This document shows positions 1 through 12,176 of a stretch of 64,000 nt of DNA, one piece after another. The stretch's first letter is position 1. The number at the start of each line of letters is the position of its first letter. Under the pieces are notes generated by a model. It searched no databases. It had not been told where the DNA came from and saw only the letters and a list, made by a program, of their open reading frames with translations. A program made the position numbers and the translations under genes. Origin of the DNA: Isoptericola variabilis 225 (GTDB lineage Bacteria; Actinomycetota; Actinomycetes; Actinomycetales; Cellulomonadaceae); NCBI RefSeq assembly GCF_000215105.1, contig NC_015588.1, forward strand, positions 620,001 through 684,000, in the 5' to 3' direction.

Positions 1-915
1 GACGCCGGGTACCTCGGCACGGACGTGCTCGGCTCGGGCTACGACCTCGACGTCACGGTCCACGCGGGCGCGGGCGCGTACATCTGCGGCGAGGAGACGG
101 CGCTGCTCGACTCGCTCGAGGGCCTGCGCGGCCAGCCGCGGCTCAAGCCGCCGTTCCCCGCGGTCGCCGGGCTGTACGCGCGGCCCACCGTCGTCAACAA
201 CGTCGAGTCGATCGCGTCCGTGCCGGGGATCATCGCGAACGGCGCCGACTGGTTCGCCTCGATGGGCACCGAGAAGTCGCAGGGCCACGGCCTGTTCTCG
301 CTGTCCGGGCACGTCGTGCGCCCCGGCCAGTACGAGGCCCCGCTCGGCATCACGCTGCGCGAGCTGCTCGACCTCGCGGGCGGGGTGCGTCCGGGTCACG
401 AGCTGAAGTTCTGGACGCCGGGCGGCTCGTCGACGCCCATCTTCACGGCCGACCACCTCGACGTCCCGCTCGACTACGAGTCGGTCGGGGCCGCGGGCTC
501 GATGCTCGGCACGCGCGCGCTGCAGATCTTCGACGACACGGTGTGCGTCGTGCGCGCCGTGTCCCGCTGGACCGACTTCTACGCGCACGAGTCGTGCGGC
601 AAGTGCACGCCGTGCCGCGAGGGCACCTACTGGCTCAAGCAGGTGCTGCACCGCATCGAGGCGGGCCAGGGCACCGAGGGAGACCTCGACCTGCTCCTCG
701 ACCTGTGCGACAACATCCTCGGCCGCTCGTTCTGCGCCCTCGGCGACGGCGCGACGTCGCCCGTCACCTCGAGCATCCAGCTCTTCCGCGACGAGTACGA
801 GGCCCACATCGCGGGCGGTGGGTGCCCGTTCGACCCGAGCCGTGCGGCCCTGTTCGACTACACGCCCCGGAGCCGGCGCACGCCGGCGCTCGCGGGCACG
901 GGAGGTCACCGATGA
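1..915 (+). CDS. nuoF: NADH-quinone oxidoreductase subunit F (partial, 5' end outside window)
   Basis: This is the C-terminal 304 residues of the flavoprotein that accepts NADH electrons in complex I. The frame is open from base 1, so the true start lies upstream. The segment [14 protein letters not shown] is part of the FMN/NADH-binding fold. The cluster N3 ligands are visible as [12 protein letters not shown] and the later Cys in SFCALGDGA. The stop overlaps the nuoG start by 4 nt (ATGA), which indicates translational coupling in the nuo operon. The last about 25 residues are Arg/Ala-rich and probably a lineage-specific tail. The identification is secure. Confidence 0.97.
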   Translation, partial: DAGYLGTDVLGSGYDLDVTVHAGAGAYICGEETALLDSLEGLRGQPRLKPPFPAVAGLYARPTVVNNVESIASVPGIIANGADWFASMGTEKSQGHGLFSLSGHVVRPGQYEAPLGITLRELLDLAGGVRPGHELKFWTPGGSSTPIFTADHLDVPLDYESVGAAGSMLGTRALQIFDDTVCVVRAVSRWTDFYAHESCGKCTPCREGTYWLKQVLHRIEAGQGTEGDLDLLLDLCDNILGRSFCALGDGATSPVTSSIQLFRDEYEAHIAGGGCPFDPSRAALFDYTPRSRRTPALAGTGGHR

Positions 916-3596
916 CCGCGACGACGTCCACGGGCACCGAGGCGGCGCCCGTCGAGACCGTGACGTGCACGATCGACGAGGTCGAGGTCACGGTCCCCAA
1001 GGGCACGCTCATCATCCGGGCCGCCGAGCAGGTCGGCATCCAGATCCCGCGGTTCTGCGACCACCCGCTGCTCGCCCCCGCGGGCGCGTGCCGGCAGTGC
1101 CTCGTCGAGGTCGCGATGCCGGACCGCGAGGGCAACGTCCGGCCCATGCCCAAGCCGCAGGCCTCGTGCACCATGGAGGTCACCCCCGGCATGGTGGTCA
1201 AGACGCAGCGCACGTCGCCCGTGGCGGAGAAGGCCCAGAACGGGGTCATGGAGCTGCTGCTCATCAACCACCCGCTCGACTGCCCCGTGTGCGACAAGGG
1301 CGGCGAGTGCCCGCTGCAGAACCAGGCCATGACGAACGGGCGCTCGACGTCGCGCTTCGAGGACGTCAAGCGCACGTTCCCCAAGCCCATCGCGATCTCG
1401 ACCGAGATCCTGCTCGACCGCGAGCGCTGCGTGCTGTGCCAGCGCTGCACGCGCTTCAGCGAGGAGATCGCCGGCGACGCGTTCATCGCGCTGCAGCAGC
1501 GCGGCGCGATGCAGCAGATCGGCCGGTTCGACGAGGCCGTGCTCGGCTACGCGCCGCCGCCCGGCGAGCACCGCTCGCCCACTCCGGTCGACAGGCCCGC
1601 GGGCGTCGCCCTCCCCGACACCTCGGGCCTGCCGTTCTCGTCCTACTTCTCGGGCAACACGGTCCAGATCTGCCCGGTCGGCGCGCTCACGGGCGCGGCG
1701 TACCGGTTCCGGGCGCGCCCGTTCGACCTGGTCTCGACGCCGAGCATCGCCGAGCACGACTCGTGCGGGTCGGCGATCCGCATCGACCACCGCCGCGGCG
1801 TCGTCCTGCGCCGGCTGTCGGGCGACGACCCGGCGGTCAACGAGGAGTGGATCACCGACAAGGACCGCTTCGCGTTCACCTGGCAGGCCGCGCCCGACCG
1901 GATCACGACGCCGCTCGTGCGCGACCGCACGCTCGACCGGTACGGCAAGGTCGTGGCGCGCGGCGAGCTGCGCCCGGCGTCGTGGGTCGAGGCTCTCGAG
2001 CTCGCGGCCGAGGGGCTCGCGGACGCGCGCGCCGCGCGCGGCATCGGCGTCCTGGCCGGCGGGCGTCTCACGGTCGAGGACGCGTACGCGTGGTCGCGGT
2101 TCGCGCGGACCGTGCTGGGCACCGACGACGTCGACCAGCGCGCCCGCGTGCACTCCGACGAGGAGGCGCGGTTCCTCGCCCACGCCGTTGCCGGCTCGGG
2201 GGTCGGCGTGACGTTCGGTGACCTCGAGAAGGCCCCGGTGGTGCTCCTCGCGGGGCTCGAGGCCGAGGAGGAGGCGGGCGTCACCTTCCTGCGGCTGCGC
2301 AAGGGCGTGCTGCGCCACGGCGTCAAGGTCTACTCGGTGGCGCCGTTCGCGACGCGCGGCCTGGCGCGCCTCGAGGGCACGCTGCTGCCCGCGGCGCCCG
2401 GCACCGAGGCCGAGTGGCTGGGGTCGCTCGCGACCCGCGCGACCGGCGGCCTGCTGCCCGCCGACGTCGACGCCGAGACGCTCGCGTCCGTCGCCGACGG
2501 GCTCGCGCAGCCCGGCGCGGTCATCCTCGTCGGCGAGCGGCTCGCGGGCTCACCCGGCGCGTACACGCAGGCGCTGCGCCTCGCCGAGGCCACCGGCGCC
2601 CGGCTGGCGTGGATCCCGCGGCGCGCGGGCGAGCGCGGCGGCGTCGAGGCCGGCCTGCTCCCGGGCCTGCTGCCCGGCGGTCGCCCGCTGACCGACGCCG
2701 CGGCGCGCGCCGAGGTCGCGGCCGCCTGGGGCGTGGACGCGGACGCGCTGCCGTCCGAGCCGGGCCTCGACACGGGCGGCATCCTCGACGCGCTGTCGGT
2801 CGGCCAGCTCTCGGGCGCGATCGTCGGCGGCCTCGAGCTCGCCGACCTGCCTGACCCCGCGCACGCGCGGCGAGCGCTCGAGGCGGCCTCGTGGGTCGTG
2901 TCGCTCGAGGTGCGCCGCTCGGAGGTCACCGAGCTCGCCGACGTCGTGCTCCCGGTGGCGCCGCCGGCCGAGCGCGCCGGCTCCTACTGGAACTGGGAGG
3001 GCCGCGTCCGGTCCTTCGGCCGCGCGCTCGAGTCCTCGGCGCTGCCCGACCACCGCGTGCTGCACCACCTCGCGGAGCAGCTCGGCGTCGACCTCGGCTG
3101 CGACGACCCGCTGGAGGCCCACCGCGCGATCGCGGCCCTGCCGGCGTGGCGCGGCGAGCGCCCGGCGGCACCTGCGGCCGAGCAGGTCGAGCCGCCGCCC
3201 GTGGCCCCCGGCACGGCCGTCCTCGCCGCGTGGCACCTGCTGCTCGACGACGGCGCGCTGCAGGACGGCGAGCAGTTCCTCGCCGGCACGGCCAAGCGCC
3301 CGGTCGCCCGCATGTCCGCGGTCACCGCGGCCGCGGCCGACGTGTTCGACGGCGACCTCGTGACCGTCTCGACCGACCGGGGCTCGATCACGCTGCCGGT
3401 CGCGATCACCGAGATGGTCGACCACGTCGTGTGGCTGCCGCTCGCCTCGCGCGGGTGCCGCGTGCACGCGCAGCTCGGCGCGTCGCCCGGCGACGTCGTG
3501 CACGTCGCCCCCGCACCCCAGGACCTGTCAGAAGGCCGGTGGGACAGGGCCCACCAGGGTTCTGACACCGCGGAGCAGGACGGAGGGGCCGCATGA
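912..3596 (+). CDS. nuoG: NADH-quinone oxidoreductase subunit G
   Basis: This 894-residue iron-sulfur subunit passes electrons from NuoF toward the Q-module of complex I. The N-terminal [2Fe-2S] ferredoxin-like domain shows [15 protein letters not shown]. It is followed by [13 protein letters not shown] and [10 protein letters not shown] for the [4Fe-4S] centres, then CPVGAL and a degenerate molybdopterin-oxidoreductase-like domain from about residue 300 onward. ATG 912 overlaps the nuoF stop and is preceded by GGGAGGT, so this start is preferred over longer upstream readings. The last about 25 codons contain a palindromic element (3526-3567) that encodes part of the C-terminus; see findings. 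The stop overlaps nuoH by 4 nt. Confidence 0.96.
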   Translation: MTATTSTGTEAAPVETVTCTIDEVEVTVPKGTLIIRAAEQVGIQIPRFCDHPLLAPAGACRQCLVEVAMPDREGNVRPMPKPQASCTMEVTPGMVVKTQRTSPVAEKAQNGVMELLLINHPLDCPVCDKGGECPLQNQAMTNGRSTSRFEDVKRTFPKPIAISTEILLDRERCVLCQRCTRFSEEIAGDAFIALQQRGAMQQIGRFDEAVLGYAPPPGEHRSPTPVDRPAGVALPDTSGLPFSSYFSGNTVQICPVGALTGAAYRFRARPFDLVSTPSIAEHDSCGSAIRIDHRRGVVLRRLSGDDPAVNEEWITDKDRFAFTWQAAPDRITTPLVRDRTLDRYGKVVARGELRPASWVEALELAAEGLADARAARGIGVLAGGRLTVEDAYAWSRFARTVLGTDDVDQRARVHSDEEARFLAHAVAGSGVGVTFGDLEKAPVVLLAGLEAEEEAGVTFLRLRKGVLRHGVKVYSVAPFATRGLARLEGTLLPAAPGTEAEWLGSLATRATGGLLPADVDAETLASVADGLAQPGAVILVGERLAGSPGAYTQALRLAEATGARLAWIPRRAGERGGVEAGLLPGLLPGGRPLTDAAARAEVAAAWGVDADALPSEPGLDTGGILDALSVGQLSGAIVGGLELADLPDPAHARRALEAASWVVSLEVRRSEVTELADVVLPVAPPAERAGSYWNWEGRVRSFGRALESSALPDHRVLHHLAEQLGVDLGCDDPLEAHRAIAALPAWRGERPAAPAAEQVEPPPVAPGTAVLAAWHLLLDDGALQDGEQFLAGTAKRPVARMSAVTAAAADVFDGDLVTVSTDRGSITLPVAITEMVDHVVWLPLASRGCRVHAQLGASPGDVVHVAPAPQDLSEGRWDRAHQGSDTAEQDGGAA
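3526..3567. repeat. Imperfect palindromic element inside the 3' end of nuoG
   Basis: The outer arms TGTCAGAA (3526-3533) and TTCTGACA (3560-3567) are perfect reverse complements. The inner arms GGTGGG (3538-3543) and CCCACC (3550-3555) also pair, around a loop of 6 nt. The element is translated in frame as part of the NuoG tail. A second palindrome beginning with CTGTCAG lies at 63915-63964, also at the 3' end of a gene that overlaps its successor. Membership in one repeat family is an inference. Confidence 0.6.
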
Positions 3597-4894
3597 TCCC
3601 CGGCGTGGTCGCCGACTTCAGCCAGGACACCTGGATCACCTACGTGGTCAAGGCCGTCCTCATCGTGGTGTTCCTGCTCACGAGCGTGCTCTTCGCGATC
3701 TGGTTCGAGCGCAAGGTCGTCGCGCGCATGCAGCTGCGCCCCGGCCCGAACTGGCACGGCCCGTTCGGCCTCCTGCAGTCGCTCGCCGACGCCATGAAGC
3801 TCCTGCTCAAGGAGGACCTGACCGTCACCCGGGCGGACCGGGTGATCTACCTGCTGGCGCCGATGATCTCGGTGTTCTGCGCGCTCCTCGTGTTCGCGGT
3901 GATCCCGTTCGGCCCGAACGTCACGATCCCGTTCACGGACTACTCGACGCCCGCGCAGCTCACCGACTTCCCCGTCGCCGTCCTGTACATCCTCGGGTGC
4001 GCGGCGCTCGGCGTGTACGGCATCGTGCTCGGCGGCTGGTCCTCCGGGTCGACCTACCCGCTGCTCGGCTCCGTGCGCTCGACCGCCCAGGTCATCAGCT
4101 ACGAGCTTGCGATGGGGCTGTCGCTCGTGAGCGTGTTCGTCATGGCGGGCTCGATGTCGACGTCGTCGATCGTCGACTCGCAGACCCGGCTCTGGTGGTT
4201 CCTGCCGCTCGCGCCGGCGTTCGTCATCTACATCATCTCGATGATCGGCGAGACCAACCGCCTGCCGTTCGACCTCCCGGAGGCCGAGGGCGAGCTCGTC
4301 TCGGGCTACATGACCGAGTACTCGTCGATGAAGTTCGCGTGGTTCTTCCTCGCGGAGTACATCAACATGCTCAACGTCGCGGCCGTCGCGACGACGCTCT
4401 TCCTCGGCGGGTGGCGGGCCCCGTGGCCGCTGTCGGCGATCGGCGACGGGATGCTCAACGAGGGCTGGTGGCCGATCCTCTGGTTCCTCGCCAAGCTCTG
4501 GCTGCTCATGTTCGTGTTCGTGTGGGTGCGCGGCACGCTGCTGCGCCTGCGCTACGACCAGTTCATGACCTTCGGCTGGAAGGTGCTCATCCCGGTCGCG
4601 CTGGCCTGGGTCGTCGTGCTCGCGACGTTCCAGTGGCTAAGCCTGGCCGGCGTGACGCGCACCCAGCTGTTCGTGGGCATCGGCGTCGCCGCGGTCGTCG
4701 TCTTCGCCGTGATCTGGGTCTGGCCGGAGAAGAAGGAGCCCGCGCCACGGCGGGCCGCCGCCGGCGAGTTCGACCCGTTCGCGGGCGGCTACCCCGTGCC
4801 CCCGCTGCCGGGCCAGCACCTGCCGCGCTCGAGCCGTCGCACCGGCACCAGCGCCGTCGCCCAGTCCGTCGACCACTCCGAGGAGACGCGATGA
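3593..4894 (+). CDS. nuoH: NADH-quinone oxidoreductase subunit H
   Basis: This 433-residue multi-spanning subunit forms the quinone chamber where the peripheral arm meets the membrane arm. Family hallmarks are [16 protein letters not shown] near residue 40, the [20 protein letters not shown] loop near residue 220 and about eight hydrophobic spans. A hydrophilic Pro/Arg-rich tail of about 55 residues after EKKEPAP extends the protein beyond the usual bacterial length of about 325-350 residues; such tails occur in other actinobacterial NuoH. ATG 3593 overlaps the nuoG stop and follows GGAGGGG. The stop overlaps nuoI by 4 nt. Confidence 0.97.
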   Translation: MIPGVVADFSQDTWITYVVKAVLIVVFLLTSVLFAIWFERKVVARMQLRPGPNWHGPFGLLQSLADAMKLLLKEDLTVTRADRVIYLLAPMISVFCALLVFAVIPFGPNVTIPFTDYSTPAQLTDFPVAVLYILGCAALGVYGIVLGGWSSGSTYPLLGSVRSTAQVISYELAMGLSLVSVFVMAGSMSTSSIVDSQTRLWWFLPLAPAFVIYIISMIGETNRLPFDLPEAEGELVSGYMTEYSSMKFAWFFLAEYINMLNVAAVATTLFLGGWRAPWPLSAIGDGMLNEGWWPILWFLAKLWLLMFVFVWVRGTLLRLRYDQFMTFGWKVLIPVALAWVVVLATFQWLSLAGVTRTQLFVGIGVAAVVVFAVIWVWPEKKEPAPRRAAAGEFDPFAGGYPVPPLPGQHLPRSSRRTGTSAVAQSVDHSEETR

Positions 4895-5688
4895 CCGACA
4901 AGCCCTACGAGCCGCTGCGCCCGAAGAAGGGGCCGATCGGCGAGCTGCTCGCGCCGGTCGCCGGCTTCGGCGTGACGTTCTCGGCGATGTTCAAGCCGAC
5001 CGTCACCGAGCAGTACCCGCGCAAGAAGACGGCGCCGCCGAAGCGGTACCACGGCCGCCACCAGCTCAACCGGTACCCCGACGGGCTCGAGAAGTGCATC
5101 GGGTGCGAGCTGTGCGCGTGGGCCTGCCCCGCCGACGCCATCTACGTCGAGGGCGGCGACAACGCCGACCTGCCCGACGGCGCGCACATGAGCCCGGGGG
5201 AGCGGTACGGCCGCGTCTACCAGATCAACTACCTGCGCTGCATCTTCTGCGGGCTGTGCATCGAGGCGTGCCCCACGCGCGCGCTCACGATGACGAACGA
5301 CTACGAGCTCGCCGGCCCCACCCGCGCCGGGATGATCTACGAGAAGCAGGACCTGCTGGCGCCGCTCGCCGAGGGCATGCTCGCCGCCCCGCACCCCATG
5401 GTCGAGGGCACGACCGACACCGAGTACTACCGCGGCGAGGTCACGGGGCCCACGCGCGAGCAGGTCGAGTGGGTCCGCACCCACCGGCCCGACGACCCGA
5501 CGCTCGACGCCGCGGCCGACGTCGCCGACGGCAAGGCGCCGCCGCCCACCCCGCGCAAGCACGAGCTGCGCCCGTCGCAGGACCGCGCCGAGGCGACGCG
5601 CGCCGCGGCGACGCGGTCCAACGTCGACGCGCGCACGGAGACCCAGGGCGCCACGGGCGTCGCGCTCACGCCGGGTGGCCGGGCATGA
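4891..5688 (+). CDS. nuoI: NADH-quinone oxidoreductase subunit I
   Basis: This 265-residue subunit carries two [4Fe-4S] clusters (N6a/N6b) that feed electrons to N2 and quinone. The two ferredoxin motifs are [12 protein letters not shown] and [12 protein letters not shown], near residues 70 and 115. A long charged C-terminal extension of about 90 residues (ending in a T/R/A-rich stretch) follows the core domain and is typical of actinobacterial NuoI. ATG 4891 lies 7 nt after GGAGACG and overlaps the nuoH stop. The stop overlaps nuoJ by 4 nt. Confidence 0.97.
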   Translation: MTDKPYEPLRPKKGPIGELLAPVAGFGVTFSAMFKPTVTEQYPRKKTAPPKRYHGRHQLNRYPDGLEKCIGCELCAWACPADAIYVEGGDNADLPDGAHMSPGERYGRVYQINYLRCIFCGLCIEACPTRALTMTNDYELAGPTRAGMIYEKQDLLAPLAEGMLAAPHPMVEGTTDTEYYRGEVTGPTREQVEWVRTHRPDDPTLDAAADVADGKAPPPTPRKHELRPSQDRAEATRAAATRSNVDARTETQGATGVALTPGGRA

Positions 5689-6584
5689 CCGCGTCCGGGG
5701 GCGAGGCGCTCCTGTTCTGGGTGCTCGCGCCGCTCATGGTCCTCGCGGCCTCGGGCCTGCTCGTCGTCCGCAAGGCGGTGCACGCCGCGATCTGCGTCAT
5801 GTTCGTCATGGTCGGGCTCGCGATCCTCTACGTCGCGCAGGAGGCCCCGTTCCTCGGCGTCGTGCAGGTCGTCGTCTACACCGGCGCCGTCATGATGCTG
5901 TTCCTGTTCGTGCTCATGCTCGTGGGCGTCGACGCCGCGGACTCGCTCACCGAGACCATCCGCGGCCAGCGGTGGATCGGCCTGCTCCTCGGCGCCGGCC
6001 TCGCGGCCGTGCTGCTCACCGTCATCGGCCGCGCGACCTTCCGCCCCGCCGTCGGGCTCGAGGCCGCCAACGCCGCGACCAACCCGGTCGCCCTCGCGCG
6101 CGTGCTCTTCGAGCACTACGTCGTCGCGATGCAGGTCGTGGGCGTGCTGCTCGTCACCGCGGCGCTCGCCGGGCTCGTCCTGACGCACCGGCGCCGGCTG
6201 GGGCCGCGCGTGACACAGCGGACCGTCGCCCGGGCGCGCGTCGCCGCGCTCGCCGAGGGCAAGCCGCTCACGCCGCTGCCCGCGCCGGGCGTCTACGCGC
6301 AGAACAACGCGATGGACACGCCCGCGCTCGGCCCCGACGGCCGGCCGCTGCCGCACTCGGTGCCGCGCGTCCTGCGCATCCGTGGCCAGGAGCGGTCGGC
6401 GACGTCGGTGCTCGCCGCCGAGGAGACGCTCGTCGAGCGCCGCGCCGCCCGGGAGGCCGAGCGTGCCGAGCTGTCCGCGGCCGCGGGCACGTCGGGCGCC
6501 CGCGGCCCCGCGGGCACCTCCGGCACGGCCGGCGAGCCCGAGCCGTTCGAGCCCGAGACCCCCGGTGGGAAGGAGCACCGCTGA
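5685..6584 (+). CDS. nuoJ: NADH-quinone oxidoreductase subunit J
   Basis: This 299-residue membrane subunit links the quinone site to the antiporter-like subunits. Five hydrophobic spans occupy residues 1-170, with the conserved region [20 protein letters not shown] containing the pi-bulge helix of TM3. The last about 125 residues are hydrophilic and rich in Arg, Pro and Ala. This makes the protein much longer than the E. coli subunit (about 184 residues). The start ATG 5685 overlaps the nuoI stop by 4 nt. The stop TGA shares its last base with the nuoK ATG. Confidence 0.95.
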   Translation: MTASGGEALLFWVLAPLMVLAASGLLVVRKAVHAAICVMFVMVGLAILYVAQEAPFLGVVQVVVYTGAVMMLFLFVLMLVGVDAADSLTETIRGQRWIGLLLGAGLAAVLLTVIGRATFRPAVGLEAANAATNPVALARVLFEHYVVAMQVVGVLLVTAALAGLVLTHRRRLGPRVTQRTVARARVAALAEGKPLTPLPAPGVYAQNNAMDTPALGPDGRPLPHSVPRVLRIRGQERSATSVLAAEETLVERRAAREAERAELSAAAGTSGARGPAGTSGTAGEPEPFEPETPGGKEHR

Positions 6585-6883
6585 TGGAGCTGACCAACTA
6601 CCTGGGGCTCGCCGCGATCCTGTTCTCGATCGGGGCCGCGACGGTGCTGCTGCGCCGCAACGCGATCGTCGTGTTCATGGGCATCGAGCTCATGCTCAAC
6701 GCGACGAACCTCGCGCTCGTCACGTTCGCCCGCATGCACGGCGACGTCACGGGGCAGGTCCTCGCGTTCTTCGTCATGGCCGTGGCCGCCGCCGAGGTCG
6801 TCGTCGGCCTCGCGATCATCATCACGATCTTCCGCGCCCGCCGGTCCGCGTCCGTCGACGACGTCAACCTGCTGCAGAGCTGA
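6584..6883 (+). CDS. nuoK: NADH-quinone oxidoreductase subunit K
   Basis: This 99-residue subunit has three transmembrane helices and standard family length. Conserved acidic residues in the proton path are present in [16 protein letters not shown] (Glu in TM2) and in [15 protein letters not shown] (Glu in TM3). The ATG overlaps the nuoJ stop as TGATG, with GGAAGGAG just upstream as ribosome binding site. It is co-transcribed with the flanking nuo genes. Confidence 0.97.
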   Translation: MELTNYLGLAAILFSIGAATVLLRRNAIVVFMGIELMLNATNLALVTFARMHGDVTGQVLAFFVMAVAAAEVVVGLAIIITIFRARRSASVDDVNLLQS

Positions 6884-6896
6884 AAGGCCCGCGCTG

Positions 6897-8822
<1,926 letters not shown>

Positions 8823-8847
8823 GGCGGCTGACGTGGAAGGGATGACG

Positions 8848-10446
8848 ATGTCCTCAGGGTTCCCCTGGCTCACGGTCCTCATCGTGTGGCCGCTGGTCGC
8901 CGCGGCGGCGACCGCCCTCACCGGGGTCGGTCGCGGCCGGCCCGCGGCCGGCGCGGTGGGCGCCGGACGCTTCGGCGGCGCGGCGCGCACCGTCGCCCTC
9001 GTCGGCGCGCTGGTCGAGGTCGCGCTGCTCGTGGGCGCGTTCCTCGCGTTCGACACCGGCGCGGCCGGCACCCACCAGCTGACCGAGACGTACGCGTGGA
9101 TCCCGGCGCTCGGCGCGAGCTACGCCGTCGGCGTCGACGGCGTCGCGCTGCTCCTCGTCGCGCTGTCGGTCGTGCTGGTCCCGCTCGTGATCCTGGCGGC
9201 GTGGCACGAGCAGGGCGGCGACCGGGCCCGCCTGCGCAAGTACCTCGCGACGGTGCTCGTGCTCGAGGCGTTCATGGTCGCGGTCTTCGCCGCGCGCGAC
9301 GTGTTCCTCTTCTACGTGCTGTTCGAGGCCATGCTCATCCCCGCCTACTTCCTCATCGGCGGGTTCGGCCAGGGCACGCAGCGCCGGTACGCGGCCGTGA
9401 AGTTCCTGCTGTTCTCGCTCGCGGGCGGGCTCGTCATGCTCGCGGCCGTCGTCGCGCTGTACCTGCAGGTGCCCGCCGAGGACCGCGGCCCGCAGACCTT
9501 CCTCACGGACAACCTCACCGGGCTCGCGCTCGACCCGACGGCCGAGCGCCTCATGTTCGCGGCGTTCTTCCTCGCGTTCGCGATCAAGGCCCCGATGGTG
9601 CCCGTGCACACGTGGCTGCCCGACGTCGCGGGGAACGCGACGCCCGGCACGTCGACGCTGCTCATCTGCGTGCTCGACAAGGTCGGCACGTTCGGCATGC
9701 TGACCCTCTGCCTGCCGCTGTTCCCGGAGGCGAGCCGGTGGGCCGCGCCGTTCGTCGTCGTGCTCGCGGTGATCTCGATCCTCTACGGCGCGATCCTCGC
9801 GATCGGCCAGAGCGACCTGCTGCGGCTCGTGGGCTACACGTCGGTGTCCCACTTCGGCTTCATCATCCTGGGCATCTTCACGTTCACGTCGCTCGGCATC
9901 TCGGGGTCGAGCTTCATGATGCTCAACCACGGCCTGTCGACCGGCGCGCTGTTCCTCGTCGCGGGCTTCGTCATCGCCCGCCACCCGCTGCGCAGCCAGC
10001 GCATCGCGGACTACGGCGGCCTGCGGATCGTCGCCCCGGTGCTCGGCGGCACGTTCCTCGTCGCGGGCCTGTCGGCGCTCGCGCTGCCCGGCCTGGCGAC
10101 CTTCGTCTCCGAGGTCATGGTCTTCCTCGGCGCGTTCGGTCGCTGGCCCGCCGCGGTGCTCGTGGCCGTGCCCGCCGTCGTGCTGGCCGCGGTGTACGTG
10201 CTGCTGACCTACCAGCGGATGTTCACCGGCGCGCCGCCCGGCGAGCTCGCGGACGTGCGCGACCTGGACGGCCGGGAGAAGACGGTCGCGGGCGTGCTGA
10301 TCGGGGCGCTCGTCGTGCTCGGCCTCGTGCCCGGGCCCGCGCTCGACTACGTCCGCGAGCCCGGCCAGGTGTCGGTCGAGCTCGTCGGGGAGACCGACCC
10401 GGTGGCCGCCGCCACGTCCGACGCGAGCGAGGGGAGCGAGCAGTGA
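8848..10446 (+). CDS. nuoM: NADH-quinone oxidoreductase subunit M (proton-pumping)
   Basis: This 532-residue antiporter-like subunit has about 14 hydrophobic spans. Markers include FYVLFEAMLIPAYFLIGGFG with the TM5 Glu, FAIKAPMVPVHTWLPDV with Lys and His in the channel, and LLRLVGYTSVSHFGFIILG. Three in-frame starts exist: GTG 8833, ATG 8842 and ATG 8848. ATG 8848 is chosen because GGAAGGG (8835-8841) then sits 6 nt upstream. The stop overlaps the nuoN GTG by 4 nt. Confidence 0.95.
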   Translation: MSSGFPWLTVLIVWPLVAAAATALTGVGRGRPAAGAVGAGRFGGAARTVALVGALVEVALLVGAFLAFDTGAAGTHQLTETYAWIPALGASYAVGVDGVALLLVALSVVLVPLVILAAWHEQGGDRARLRKYLATVLVLEAFMVAVFAARDVFLFYVLFEAMLIPAYFLIGGFGQGTQRRYAAVKFLLFSLAGGLVMLAAVVALYLQVPAEDRGPQTFLTDNLTGLALDPTAERLMFAAFFLAFAIKAPMVPVHTWLPDVAGNATPGTSTLLICVLDKVGTFGMLTLCLPLFPEASRWAAPFVVVLAVISILYGAILAIGQSDLLRLVGYTSVSHFGFIILGIFTFTSLGISGSSFMMLNHGLSTGALFLVAGFVIARHPLRSQRIADYGGLRIVAPVLGGTFLVAGLSALALPGLATFVSEVMVFLGAFGRWPAAVLVAVPAVVLAAVYVLLTYQRMFTGAPPGELADVRDLDGREKTVAGVLIGALVVLGLVPGPALDYVREPGQVSVELVGETDPVAAATSDASEGSEQ

Positions 10447-12176
10447 CCGACTTCACCGCACCGGAGATCGACTGGGCCGTCGTCGCCCCGGTCCTCGTCG
10501 TGCTCGGCGCCGGCGTGCTCGGCGTCCTCCTCGAGGCGTTCGTGCCCGCGCGGGCACGCCGGACGACGCAGATCGTGCTCACGCTCGCGGCGCTCGTCGG
10601 CTCGCTCGTGTCGATCGCGCTGCTGTGGGGCCGTGTCCAGGATGACGGCTTCGCGTTCATCGTCGACGGGACCTACCTGCTCACGCCCTTCACGCTCGGC
10701 GTCCAGGCGGTCGTCGCGATCCTCGCGATCCTCGGCGTGCTCGTCATCGCCGACCGCACCCGCTCGGGGGAGGACGCGTTCGCGCCCACCGCGGCCGCGG
10801 TCCCGGGCACGGCCTACGAGGACGCCGCCCGCCAGGCGGGCCTGGAGCAGACCGAGATCTACCCGCTCGTGCTGTTCGCGACCGGCGGCATGCTGCTCTT
10901 CCCCGCGACCGACAACCTGATCGTGCTGTTCATCGCGCTCGAGGTGCTCTCGCTGCCGCTCTACGTGCTGTGCGCGACCGCGCGTCGCCGGCGCCTGCTG
11001 AGCCAGGAGGCGGCGTTCAAGTACTTCCTGCTCGGCTCGTTCGCGTCGGCGCTCATGCTGTTCGGCATCGCCCTCGTCTACGGGTTCGCGGGCACGGTCA
11101 GCCTCGAGGCCGCCGTGTTCGTGCTGCAGCACCCGCAGGTCTCGCCGCTCGGCCAGATGCCCGGTCTCATCCTCACGGGCGTGCTGCTCGTCCTCGCGGG
11201 TCTGCTCTTCAAGGTCGGCGCCGCGCCGTTCCACGCGTGGACGCCCGACGTCTACCAGGGCGCCCCCACGCCCGTCACGGGCTTCATGGCCGCGTGCACC
11301 AAGGCGGCGGCGGTCGGCGCGCTCGTGCGCGTCGTGTTCACGCTCGCCGCCGGTCTCGACGACGAGCTGCGGCGCGACGTCGTCGTGGCGCTGTGGGCCG
11401 TCGCGATCCTCACGATGCTGGTCGGCACGGTGGCCGGTGCGGTGCAGACCGACGTCAAGCGGCTGCTCGCGTACTCGTCGATCGCGCACGCGGGCTTCCT
11501 CGTGGTCGGCCTCGTCGGGTTCTCCGAGCTCGGCGCGCGCGCCGTCGTCTTCTACCTGCTCGCCTACGGCCTCGCGACGGTCGGCGCGTTCGCGGTGGTC
11601 ACGCTCGTGCGCGAGCGCGACGCCTCGGGCGTCGTCCTGGGCGAGGCGACGCGCCTCGCCCAGTGGGCCGGGCTGAGCCGCAAGGCGCCCTGGCTCACCG
11701 CCGCGTTCGCGCTCTTCCTGCTGTCGATGGCGGGCATCCCGCTCACGGCCGGGTTCCTCGCCAAGTTCGGCGTGTTCCAGGCCGCGGTCGACGCCGGCGC
11801 GTGGCCGCTGGCGGTCCTCGGCGTGCTGGCGAGCGCCGTCGCCGTGTTCTTCTACGTCCGCGTGATCGTGCTCATGGTCCTCACGCCGCCGGCGGACGAG
11901 GACGTGCCCGACGCCGCGGCGGGCGTCGGTGCCCCGGACGCCGGTGCCCCGGACGCCGGTGTCCCGGACGCCGCGCCCGACGTCGACGGGCGCGGCACGA
12001 CGGGCGTCGTCACGGCGGCTCGGACGGCGGTCGCGCACGCGACGGTCGTCGTGGTGGGGTCGCGCGGCCCGGCGGCGCTGGCGATCGCCGTGTGCGCCGT
12101 CGGCGTGCTGCTGCTCGGCGTCCTGCCGTCCTCGGTTCTCGATCTGGCGGCCGAGGCGGCTAAGTTCAGACCGTGA
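10443..12176 (+). CDS. nuoN: NADH-quinone oxidoreductase subunit N (proton-pumping)
   Basis: This 577-residue antiporter-like subunit begins at GTG 10443, overlapping the nuoM stop. Conserved pieces are FIALEVLSLPLYVLCA with the TM5 Glu, LLFKVGAAPFHAWTPDVYQGAPTPVTGF, and DVKRLLAYSSIAHAGFL. Before the last hydrophobic helix lies a hydrophilic loop of about 50 residues. The loop contains three copies of a five-residue repeat (GAPDA, GAPDA, GVPDA). The loop is not part of the usual family core and probably lies outside the membrane. The stop overlaps the next gene by 4 nt. Confidence 0.95.
   Translation: MTDFTAPEIDWAVVAPVLVVLGAGVLGVLLEAFVPARARRTTQIVLTLAALVGSLVSIALLWGRVQDDGFAFIVDGTYLLTPFTLGVQAVVAILAILGVLVIADRTRSGEDAFAPTAAAVPGTAYEDAARQAGLEQTEIYPLVLFATGGMLLFPATDNLIVLFIALEVLSLPLYVLCATARRRRLLSQEAAFKYFLLGSFASALMLFGIALVYGFAGTVSLEAAVFVLQHPQVSPLGQMPGLILTGVLLVLAGLLFKVGAAPFHAWTPDVYQGAPTPVTGFMAACTKAAAVGALVRVVFTLAAGLDDELRRDVVVALWAVAILTMLVGTVAGAVQTDVKRLLAYSSIAHAGFLVVGLVGFSELGARAVVFYLLAYGLATVGAFAVVTLVRERDASGVVLGEATRLAQWAGLSRKAPWLTAAFALFLLSMAGIPLTAGFLAKFGVFQAAVDAGAWPLAVLGVLASAVAVFFYVRVIVLMVLTPPADEDVPDAAAGVGAPDAGAPDAGVPDAAPDVDGRGTTGVVTAARTAVAHATVVVVGSRGPAALAIAVCAVGVLLLGVLPSSVLDLAAEAAKFRP
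11928..11972 (+). repeat. Three 15-bp tandem repeats within nuoN
   Basis: The unit GGTGCCCCGGACGCC occurs at 11928-11942 and 11943-11957. A copy with one change (GTG to GTC context, encoding V) follows at 11958-11972. The repeats stay in frame and encode GAPDA-type pentapeptides in the loop before the last NuoN helix. Copy number could vary between strains by slippage. Confidence 0.8.
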
